A stretch of 64,000 bases of DNA. Origin: Polytrichum commune (Eukaryota > Streptophyta > Polytrichopsida > Polytrichales > Polytrichaceae). This document shows positions 34,910-45,595 of this stretch, one piece after another. Location of the stretch: the NCBI GenBank assembly GCA_950295325.1, contig OX485806.1:49161169-49225168 (forward strand), read 5' to 3'. Below the pieces are notes generated by a model. The model made no database searches. It had not been told where the DNA came from and was given only the letters and a program-made list of their open reading frames with translations. The position numbers were made by a program, and so were the translations under genes. The first letter of the stretch is position 1. The number at the start of each line of letters is the position of its first letter.

Positions 34910-36900
34910 TGTGAGGCCAAACCCCCCACCCTTAAGCGTCCGTAGTCCGAGTAGTGGGTTTGGGCTCACATTCCTCCGCGGTATTGGATTTGGACTTGGA
35001 TGAGTCCATAGTGCAAGGTTCACCCTTCAAGTGGTCTTGGATTTAACTGGAACTCACTTTTAACAACTCAATGTACAATTTCAATACGTATGTGGAGAAT
35101 GCACAAGTTAACTATGTTATTTTAACCTCCTTATGCTCGGGTGCTATTTTGTCTTTGTTTGCTTCTAACGTCCATCCGGCCGCTTTAGCTACACAAGCCC
35201 TTAAGGATATCCCTCTCCTAAATGGAGTCCGTGCCGTTGACTCTATACTACCACTTGAACTATCACTTGTGTATTCCGTATCGCTACTATAAGAGGTCTC
35301 ACTTGGTGTCTCCATACCGTACATAAGCCTTTAAGTATTAAAAAATACTTATGTGACTTATGTCAATCCCTCCCTCGCACCTTTGGTCTTTGCTTCCTTT
35401 GTCTTGCCATCGCGAGAGTGCTCCACATTCTCCATTAATTTGTGCACGTGGTTTATTTTTAAAGAGAGGATGCAAGTGTTAAAAAAAACACTATTCTCTA
35501 TAGTCAATCTCAAATACATTTACTTGTGAAAGCCACCATAACACTAATTAGCATAATGTAACTAACTACTTGTCTATGAGCTAATTAGGTAGGCTATCTA
35601 CTAAGCTCCTTCATGAACCCATCTCTTTACTTTCTAATTACATAAACCCAGCTCCTTCATAAACCCAGCTCCTTCATAAACCCACAACTTTGTAGTTGTA
35701 ATCCCCAACTACCTCACTAATTATTCAAGCCCTTAACTAATCTTCCTACCTAATTTCCCTAATTCTACTAACAACCCCTTTCTAATCACACAATTCTTCT
35801 CTAATCCTAAAATCCTAAAATCCTAGAGAGGAGAGGGGGAGAGAGAATTTCCTAACTTCACTAAGACTAACTAATCCACACAAGTATATTTTTGCACTCA
35901 TCACAACATCAAGTGCTCAACTCTTAAACATGGAACTTGCAACCACGTGTATTCAAAACATGAACTTTAAGTACCACAAATTGGAATCATGAATTAACTT
36001 TAAAATCCTTCACGTCAACACTAATTCTACCAAGAGGTCAAGCCCTCTTCAAGGCTAACAAGCCTTGGCTCTCAAACTAAAAACTAAGCACACACATGTG
36101 CTCCAATATGGCTTCCCACACCCACACTTATAACTCGTGGGGTGCCTTGGAGCACAAAGGAAAGAGAGGATGAGTGAGGGAAGAATGAGGGATTATATAG
36201 TAAGCTTGAGGGGGTGAGCACCCTCAAGGCTCACGATAAGCCCTTGAGATTTCCTCCTACTTAGTAGGCGCCAATCCTATCTTCTAAGCCTCCCTCCCTC
36301 AAATGATCAACAAGGATCCTAATTCGAACATTTAACTAGCCTTGGCTTTCTACCTACCACACTTTACCAAACTTGGGATGCTTCAACCCAAACTTAGCCT
36401 CCTTCGCTTTCCGCCGCCATAACTTTCTCCCCTTACTTTCCCAAATCGTCGCTCACCACTTAATTCAAACCACGATGCTTAACTCGTGATTTGATTGGTG
36501 CTTTGAGAATTTGCTTATCCTCCACCTTGCATTCTTCCTTGGGCCTTCCCCATTAAGTGGCCATGATGAGGTGGTCCACTTGTGCGCTCCATGTGATCCT
36601 CCATTCATCCCAATTCGAATGCACTTGCCTCTTGAGTCACTTTGGTTGTCTCCATCCATTTGTACTAGCCTACTCACTAACTACTCAATCCAAGTTCTCC
36701 TTACCTATCCTCATTCACTCAAATCCTTCCGAAGGTAAAAACACAATAACAACTCACATCCTAGCCTCTTACAACATGGTACTTCTAAGACTAACATTTC
36801 ACTCTTTTTATATTTTTGTGAAGTAACATGCTACTTCAAAGTGCATCAACTAACGTTTCAAGGGTCTAAGACTAAATGTGGGCACCCTTTTGGGCTCACA
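34910..36900. mobile_element. Nested solo LTR, family B (1,991 bp)
   Basis: Starts TGTGAGGCC and ends GGGCTCACA. The flanking 5 bp are TTGGA on both sides (34,905-34,909 and 36,901-36,905), a clear target duplication. No coding region of a retroelement is inside. The start shows the CCCCCACCCTT...GTAGTCCG block also seen at 63,302, a second member of the family. It inserted into the LTR described at 33,201. Confidence 0.85.
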
Positions 36901-37949
36901 TTGGATGTCATTAACAATCAAAGAAGAGTTCTTTCTCTTGAACAAACCTCAAGAGAGTTATAATTATTCTTGTCATTAAAACACTTTAAATGTTAAACGT
37001 GACATTGCAAAACAATCAATGATGTGTTCACGAAATTATAACTACTATATGCATACATGTCAAGTTACAATATTATAAGTAGTAACACTTGAGCTTAAAA
37101 AGAAGACTCAAGAATATTAGATCTTCTTCATCATTATAAGGTTACTATCATTTGTGTGATTAATGTTTATGAACTACTAACATTAAGGATCTATACAATT
37201 TATTGAACACTATATTATTATCAAGGATATTGTTACACTTCTTGAAGCTTTCTTTAAATCTAATGGTTCTTATTATCAATGATGCCTTACATTGAGAGTA
37301 AGAATTAAGATAATGAGATTGTGTTCACTCCAATAACTATATTCATATCATAAGAAGAAGAGAGGGATTATTAATTAGAGACCGAACATATTAATGAGGC
37401 ACGGTAGTTCTCAAGCGAATATAAATTTACGTGATGTCTCACCGTGAGTCTTCTTGAGCTAAATTGCAAGGGAACGACCCACGGGGTGTATCAGGGTTGA
37501 ATCTGCAGTCGATAGACGAAGAAGTGGAGAAGAGTGGTTCACAAGCACCATTTATGGCAGAGAGCAAGCATCCGAACAATTCAAATCAGAGCGGGTCCCG
37601 CGAGGAGAGAAGGGAGAATTCGATGAATACCGTAAGTTTGTCGTAAGCTTATATGCACAAGGGGTACTTCAAGATTTAGGTTTATGGGAATATGAAACAG
37701 TAATTTCAAATCTCTAAAGATGGGAGAGAACTTGCAAATAATAGGACAAGCAATATATGGAAAGGGATAAGGAAATAAGAAGGAGCCTTGAGTGGGAGAC
37801 ATGCGCCTGGGTGGGATTGACACCCACCTGCCTACATTATAGCAAAGACCTTAGTTCGTTATGGAGTAGAGAAAGACCCTCTCGGATACGAGAGGGTCTG
37901 TCAGTGAGGGCTTGAGGACTACATTGTGAATTCAAGGTTGTATATGTTC

Positions 37950-38400
37950 AATTGTGTCCACAAACTCGGTTCATAGTGCCGGGAAGGACCTAAGGACTAG
38001 ATATTGAATTGAAGGTAGTGAACGTTGTATGCGTAGATGGGGAAAAATTGTGTCCACTAACTCGGTTCATAGTGCCGGGAAGGACCTAAGGACTAGATTT
38101 TGAATTGAAGGTAGGGTACGTTGTAGGAGTAGATGGGGAAAACTTGTGTCCACTAGTTCGGTTCATAGTGCCGGAAAGGACATAAGGACTAGATTTTGAA
38201 TTAAAGGTAGTGTATGTTGTATGAGTAGATAGGGCAAACTTGGGGGCACTAGTTCGGTTGATAGTGGCGGAAAGGACATAAGGACTACATTTTGAATTGA
38301 AGGTAGTGTATGTTGTACGAGTAGATAAGGTAAACTTTTGTGCACTAGTTCGGTTGATAGTGCCGGCTAGGCCATAAGGAATAGAATATGAATTGAGGTA
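37950..38400. repeat. 96-bp tandem repeat in intron 1
   Basis: Units starting TGTGTCCAC or equivalent lie at about 37,953, 38,049, 38,145, 38,241 and 38,337. Each has 'cggtt(c/g)atagtgccgg', 'aaggac(c/a)taagga' and a 'gttgta' block. It is unrelated to the 139-bp satellite except for the general 'aaggactag(a)ttttgaat' feel. Confidence 0.85.
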
Positions 38401-38689
38401 TAGGGTTTTTGAATTGAATACATATCACTTGTGTGGTGTAGCTCGGGATAGTTGTTGAGGTGAATGTTGTGAGGCATGAATGTGTAGCAAGGGTTCACTT
38501 GTCTATGCCATTACGGCTTATAGTTAATCGGCCATGAGGACCGGGTAGGCAAAGAGGAATAGTTTTTCAATTGAGGGTTAGGGTTTTGAATTGAGAAGAT
38601 CGTGTGGAGAAGCTCGGCTAGGAATTGGGAGGCGGGCAAGAGACCAGAAATGGAGGGGAATGCAGTGAACTACATATTCTTTATCTGTT

Positions 38690-41600
38690 ACTGATGTTTC
38701 CTCCTAATGGCCAGATTTTGATTGAAATGATTTGAGGCATGTATGTTTAAGTGTATGTTAGATATGTTCTCGGTTTCGACCTTCTTGTCTATGGCGTGGT
38801 AGGACCCTCTCGGATCAGAGAGGGTCAAGCAGGAGAGCTTTGGAGGGCCAGATTTCGATTGAAATGATTTGAGGCATGACTGGTTAAATGTATGTTTGAT
38901 ATGTATTCTGTTTCGGCATTGTTGTGAATGGGCTGGTGAGGGACCCTCTCGGATCCGAGAGGGTCCAGGAGAAGGGCTTTGAAGGCCAGATTTTGATTCA
39001 AATATTTTGAGGCATGTACGTTTTGGTGTATATCTCATATGTTTTTGGTTTCGGCATAGTTATGTATGCAATTGGGTAGAACCCTCTCGGATCCGAGAAG
39101 GTCAAGGAGAAGGGCTTTGGAGGGCCAGATTCCGATTGGAATGATTTGAGGCATGAATGTTTAAGTGTATGTTTGATATGTTTTCGGTTTCGGCCTTGTT
39201 GTGTATGGGTAGGGGTGGGACCCTCTCGGATCTGAGAGGGTCAAGGAGTAGGGCTATGAATGGCCAGATTTTGATTGAAATGATTTGAGGCATGTATGTT
39301 TAGGTGTATGTTTGCTATGTTTTATGTGTCGGCCTAGATAAGTATGGGCTGGGGTAGGATCCTCTCGGATCCGAGAGGGTCAAGGACTAGGCTTTGAAGG
39401 GCCACATTCCGATTGATATGATTTGACGCATGACTGTTTAAGTGTATGTTTGATATGTTTTATGTTTCGGCATTGTTGTGGATGGGCACGGGTTGGACCC
39501 TCTCGGATCCGAGAGGGTCATCAGGTAGTGCTTTGAAGGGCCAGATTTTGATTGAAATGATTTGAGGCATGTATGTTGAAGTTTATGTTTCATATGTTTT
39601 CTGTTTTGGCCTTGTTGTGGATGGGCTGGGGTAGGACCCTCTCGGATCCGAGAGGGTCAAGGAATTGGGCTATGAATGGCCATATTTTGATTGAAATGAT
39701 ATGAGGCATGGATGTTGAAGTGTATGTTTCATATGTTTTCTGTTCCGGCATTGTTGTGAATGGGCTAGGGTAGGACCCTCTCGGATCCGAGAGGGTCATC
39801 AGGTAGTGCTTTGAAGGGCCAGATTTTGATTGAAATGATTTGAGGCATGTATGTTGAAGTTTATGTTTCATATGTTTTCTGTTTCGGCCTTGTTATGGAT
39901 GGGCTGGGGTAGGACCTTCTCGGATCCGAGAGGGTCAAGGAGTTGGGCTATGAATGGCCAGATTTTGATTGAAATGATATGAGGCATGGATGTTAGATAT
40001 CTTCTCGGTTTCGGCCTTGTTGTGTATTGGCAGGGGTCGGACCCTCTCGGATCCGAGAGGGTCATCAAGTAGTGCTTTGAAGGGCCATATTTTGATTGAA
40101 ATGATTTGAGGCATGTATGTTTAAGTGTATGTTTGATATATTTTCTGTGTCAGCCTAGTTATGGATGGGCTAGGGGAGGACCCTCTCGGATCCGAGAGGG
40201 TCAAGGAGTAGTGCTATAAATGGCAAGATTTTGATAGAAATGATTTGAAGCATATATGTATAAGTGTATGCTTGATATGTTTTTGGTTTCGGCCTTGTTG
40301 TGTATGGGCTGTGGTAGGACCCTCTCGGATCGGAGAGGGTCAAGGACTAGGGCTTTGAAGGGCCAGATTTCGATTGAAATTATATGAGGCATGTATGTTG
40401 AAGTGTATGTTTGCTATGTTTTATGTGTCGGCCTAGCAATGTATGGCCAGGGGTAGGACCCTTTCGGATCCGAGAGGGTCAAGGAGTAGTGCTATGAAGG
40501 GCCAGATTTTGATTGAAATGAATTGAGGCATGTACTATGTTGAAGTGTATGTTTGATATATTTTCTGTTTTGGCGTTGTTGTGATTGGGTGGGGTAGGAC
40601 CGTCCGGATCCGAGAAGGTCAAGGACTAGGGCAGTGAACATGTATGTTTAAGTGTATGTTTGATATGTTTTATGTGTCGTCCTAGAAAGGTATGGGCAGG
40701 GGTAGGACCCTCTCGGATCCGAGAGGGTCATGGACTAGTGCTTTGAAGGGCCAGATTTCGATTGAAATTATAGGAGGCATGTATGTTGAAGTTTATGTTT
40801 GATATGTTTTTGGTTTCGGCCTTGTTGTGTATGGGCAGGGGTGGGACCCTCTCTGATCCGAGAGGGTCAAGGACTAGGGCTTTGAAGGGCCTGATTTCGA
40901 TTGAAATTATATGAGGCATGTATGTTGAAGTGTATGTTTGCTATGTTTTATGTGTCGGCCTAGAAATGTATGGGCAGGGGTAGGACCCTTTCGGATCCGA
41001 GAGGGTCATGGAGTAGTGCTATGAAGGGCCAGATTTTGATTGAAATGATTTGAGGCATGTATGTTGAAGTGTATGCTTGATATGTTTTTGGTTTTGGCCT
41101 TGTTGTGTATGGGCTGGGGTAAGACCCTCTCGGATCCGAGAGGGTCAAGGAGTACTGCAACGAATGGCAAGATTTTGATAGAGATGATTTGAGGCATGTA
41201 TGTTTAAGTGTATGTTTGATATGTTTTATGTGTCGTCCTAGAAATGTATGGGCAGGGGTAGGACCCTCTTGGATCCGAGAGGGTCATGGACTAGTGCTTT
41301 GAAGGGCCAGATTTCGATTGGAATTATAGGAGGCATGTATGTTGAAGTTTATGTTTGATATGTTTTCGGTTTCGGCCTTGTTGTTTATGGGCAGGGGTGG
41401 GACCCTCTCTGATCCGAGAGGGTCAAGGACTAGGGCTTTGAAGGGCCAGATTTCGATTGAAATTATATGAGGCATGTATGTTGAAGTGTATGTTTTTTAT
41501 GTTTTATGTGTCGGCCTAGAAATGTATGGGCAGGGGTAGGACCCTTTCGGATCTGAGAGGGTCAAGGAGTAGTGCTATGAAGGGCCAGATTTTGATTGAA

Positions 41601-42170
41601 ATGATTTGAGGCATGTATGTTGAAGTGTATGCTTGATATGTTTTTGGTTTTGGCCTTGTTGTGTATGGGCTGGGGTAGGACCCTCTCGGATCCGAGAGGG
41701 TCCTCAGGTAGTGCTTTGAAGGGCCAGATTTTGATTGAAATGATTTGAGGCATGTATGTTTAAGTGTATGTTTGATATGGTTTATGTGTCGTCCTAGAAA
41801 TGTATGGGCTTGGGTAGGACCCTCTCGGATCCAAGAGGGTCATGGACTAGGGCTTTGAAGGGCCATATTCCGATTGAAATGATTTGAGGCATGACTGTTT
41901 AAGTGTATGTTTTATATGTTTTATATGTCGGACTAGAAATATATGGGCTGGGATAAGACCCTCTCGGATCCGAGAGGGTCCTCAGGTAGGTCTTTGAAGG
42001 GCCAGATTTTGATTAAAATGATTTGAGGCAGGTATGTTTAAGTGTATGTTAGATATCTTCTCGGTTTCGGCCTTGTTGTGTATGGCTGGGGTAGGACCCT
42101 CTCGGATCCGAGAGGGTCATCCGGTAGTGCTATGAAGTGCCAGATTTGGAATCAAATGATATGAATGATG
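38690..42170. repeat. 139-bp palindromic satellite, intron 1 array (~25 units)
   Basis: Palindrome starts (GGACCC) fall at 38802, 38941, 39079, 39218, 39357, 39495, 39634, 39773, 39912, 40039, 40178, 40317 and so on to 42094, nearly all steps being 138-140 bp. Each unit has a 24-26-bp palindrome (arm GGACCCTCTCGGA and its complement). It is followed by 'ggccagattttgattgaaatgatttgaggcatgtatgtt' variants (quoted in parts: GGCCAGATTTTGATTG, GATTTGAGGCATGTATG) and 'tttcggcctt'. Open frames across the array are satellite artefacts. A related imperfect palindrome also occurs at 37,875. Confidence 0.95.
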
Positions 42171-44257
42171 TATGAAATGACATTTGGATCACATTATGAC
42201 TTCAATGTTCTCTTGCATTTGTGTAGGAATCACAATCCATGGATCTTATTCTATCGGTGGATCCCTCTGTGGATGACCATAATGTTCAATTGGACGTTCC
42301 TCTAGTATGATTATAAGCATGTGCTTCCCTCCTTGAGTTTTTCGTCGCATCCCATACGTGGCCTCGCTTTCATTGTTATTCAATATTTTTCGCATTACCT
42401 AATGTTTTTATGGTTGCCCGTGTAGAATGATGCACTGGTTGCAACCGACTATTTGCGTCCTCTTGATGAGTCCATCCCAGAGGAGACTGAGATCTTGATT
42501 CGGAGGTCACAAAAAGAAGACTCTAATGTTGTCATTAACCGGGTTTGAATGAAACCTTTTCATAAGTTGCGTTTCTCTATCCCTTTGTGCCGCTTGCGAT
42601 GTCTTCCACTTGTTCGTCCCATCAACGAGGTTGATGTCGCTCGGTTGGAAAATGAGTTCGTCATGGGCTACCGTGACGGTGACCGAGCCTTGTATGTCTC
42701 TCCCTACAACAACCTCAATGAGGTACTCCATGTCTCCGATGACATCCACAATTCTTGGAGTTCATTATGTCAAGAGGCCAATGAGGAATTTGACGCCATG
42801 CTCCAAAATGACCCTGACCTTGAACACCTTTCTAGAAAGATGTTCTACGTGTGGGAAGGGAACCACCGTCTGTCGGCTTGGTGGAGGCACATTAATAAAC
42901 ATCATTTGCTGGATAAAGATTGGCATATCTCTGTTCACTGTATTGTCGTGGATCCAAGGAATTCCACCGCCGTCTTCTTGAATGCCATGAATGACATCAA
43001 TTGGTAAGTTTACTTTTCTTTCCCTTATTTTTTTGCCTTTTCCGGTTTCTTTTTATGTTTCACTTTTATTTGGACCCTCATTACTTCGTCTTTTAGGTCC
43101 ATGGAGCACGATCATGTTAAGGACAACCTCCCTGCCAAATTGCTTCGCATTCGTACATTTGGAAAAATGAAGCTTGAGGATTTCAAGGACCTCATTTCGG
43201 TTGACGACTACAAGATGTGCGAGGCTAAGATGGAGAAGACTCCTACTTGGTATCCCCTCACATTGGATGTCTTCGTCAAGTTCTTGTACAAGGTAATATT
43301 TCTTCTTACTCTAGTTTTTCCTTTCCTCATGTTTTGTGCATTAATCCTTACCCACATTTCTGTTTGTTTTAGAGAGAGATCTCGAATTCGGCGGATACTG
43401 CTGCACAGTTATACCATGAGTCCACTCCCGAGGCTCTTAGATCTGCTACTGGGATTTGGGATGCTATGACAAAAGCCCAGGATAGATTGATCAAAAGTAT
43501 TCGATCTCGGAGCTTTGAGAAGTTCATCTCAATCGCCCATAAGGACAACGGCGATGACTTCTTCCAAGAGGTACTCCCTGGACCTCTTCAATTTTTGTTT
43601 CCCTTTGCCTTCATGTTTTTGTGCTTTTGCTTTATGTATATTCCCTTACATTGCACTATGCATTTTTTCAGATTGACCGTCATTTCTCTACCTTCGTCGT
43701 CCCGGATATGACTATTGAGAAACTGCAAAAGGTGGCAACTACATATGTAGATGCTTCCTTTAAGGCTAGATGGCTTCGGTGGTGGAAACCAAAAACAAGT
43801 TCCTGTCTTCTCTTCCTCTTCGCGAGAAAGCCCTCGATGACTGGCTTCACAAAGCTTCTTTTTGGGCACAGGTGCTCCCATACCTTATACTTTCTGGATT
43901 GTGATTTTGGGTTGTAATGTTGAAATATATTGCATTATGTGTGGGTTACTTTGTGTTTAGTTAGGCCACATTTCTGACTTCATGTTTTTCTCATCTTAGT
44001 TGGAGAAAAGGGTTGAGGGTGAGATCGCCTCATTTGAAAATGAACTCACCATCGACATCGACTGGGTTTCTACTGAAGATCTTTTGCAACCTGCTCATTT
44101 TGTCGAACATTGGAGGCTCATTTTGTGGGACAAGGCTTTTCGAGTGTATTTTGATGACAAGGGAGACTTGAAGTTCACCAAAGGACTCGATCTCATGGAG
44201 TTCGAGGAAGGTCCCATAGCTATCAAGCGCGTTGCTTACCGGTATTCATTTTTGTTT

Positions 44258-45595
44258 AATATATTTTCTGTTTCGGACTAGTTATGGATGGGCTAAGGAA
44301 GGACCCTCTCGGATCCGAGAGGGTCAAGAAGTAGTGCTATGAATGGAAAGATTTTGATTGAAATGATTTGAGGCATGTATGTTTAAGTGTATCTTAGATA
44401 TGTTCTCGGTGTCGGCCTTGTTGTGTATGGCTGGGTAGGACCCTCTCGGATCCGAGAGGGTCATGGACTAGGGCTCTGAAGGGCCATATTCCGATTAAAA
44501 TGATATGAGGCATGACTGTTTAAGTGTATGTTTGATATATTTTCTGTTTCGGCATTGTTGTGAATGGGCTGGTGTAGGACCCTCTCGGATCTGAGAGGGT
44601 CAAGGAGTAGGGCTTTCAATGGCCAGATTTTGATTGAAATGATTTGAGGCATGTATGATAGATATCTTCTCGGTCTCGGCCTTGTTGTGTATGGGCAGGG
44701 GTGGGACCTTCTCGGATCCGAGAGGGTCATCAGGTAGTGCTTTGAAGGGTCCTATTTTGATTGAAATGATTTGAGGCATGTATGTTTAGGTGTATGTTTG
44801 ATATATTTTCTGTTTCGGCATTGTTGTGAATGGGCAGGGGTAGGACCCTCTCGGATCCGAGAGGGTCAAGGAGTAATGCTATGAAGGGCCAAATTTTGAT
44901 TGAAATGATTTGAGGCATGTATGTTTAAGTTTATGCTTGATATGTTTTCGGTTTTGGCATTGTTAGGAATGGGCTAGAGTAGGACCCTCTCGGATCCGAG
45001 AGGGTCAAGGAGTAGGGCTTTGAATGGCCAGATTTTGATTGAAATGATATGAGGCATGTATGTTAGATATCTTGTTGGTCTCGGCCTTGTTGTGTATGGG
45101 CAGGGGTAGGACCCTCTCGGATCCGAGAGGGTCAAGGAGTAGTGCTATGAAGGGCCAGATTTTGATTGAAATGATTTGAGGCATGTATGTTGAAGTGTAT
45201 GTTTGATATATTTTCTGTTTCGGCGTTGTTGTGATTGGGCTGGGGTAGGACCCTCTCAGATCTGAGAGGGTCAAGGAGTAGGGCTTTCAATGGCCAGATT
45301 TTGATTGAAATGATTTGAGGCATGTATGATAGATATCTTCTCGGTCTCGGCCTTGTTGTGTATGGGCAGGGGTGGGACCCTCTCGGATCCGAGAGAGTCA
45401 AGGAGTAGTGCTATGAAGGGCCAAATTTTGATTGAAATGATTTGAGGCATGTATGCTGAAGTGTATGTTTGATATATTTTCTATTTCGGCCTAGTTATGG
45501 ATGGGCTAGGGGAGAACCCTCTCGGATCCGAGAGGGTCAAGGAGTAGTGCTATAAATGGCGAGATTTGGATAGAAATGATTTGAGGCATGTAAGA
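44258..45595. repeat. 139-bp palindromic satellite, intron 6 array (10 units)
   Basis: Palindromes start at about 44301, 44438, 44577, 44704, 44843, 44981, 45108, 45247, 45376 and 45512. The array fills an intron (44,242-45,653) that would otherwise be of the ~100-bp size of the small introns in this gene (80-128 bp). It begins about 16 bp after the splice donor and ends about 60 bp before the acceptor. Confidence 0.95.

Larger units (their letters stand above)
33201..37440 (+). mobile_element. 3' LTR of a retroelement, interrupted by a nested solo LTR
   Basis: Starts TGTTGAGTACC after the polypurine tract. It is AT-rich and has a TATA box near 34,004 and internal repeats ('gttggatgtcatta...gttctttctcttgaacaaac' at about 34,752 and 36,901). 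The nested solo LTR (34,910-36,900) sits in the second internal repeat. Without it the LTR would be about 2.2 kb. I could not find the right end; 37,440 is approximate. The 5' half of the element is not in the window. Confidence 0.5.

Noticed and set aside
42542-42628. Intron from CGG|GTTTGA to ACGAG|GTTGAT that would remove the in-frame TGA
   Set aside because: The paralogue keeps the RPI segment just before FDV, which this intron would delete, so I left it as exon sequence with a TGA.
38163-45401. Many minus-strand open frames of 60-116 codons such as MPHIISIKIWPF... across 38.1-42 and 44.4-45.4 kb
   Set aside because: They are translations of the 139-bp satellite (139 is not a multiple of 3, so frames cycle) and have no independent coding support.
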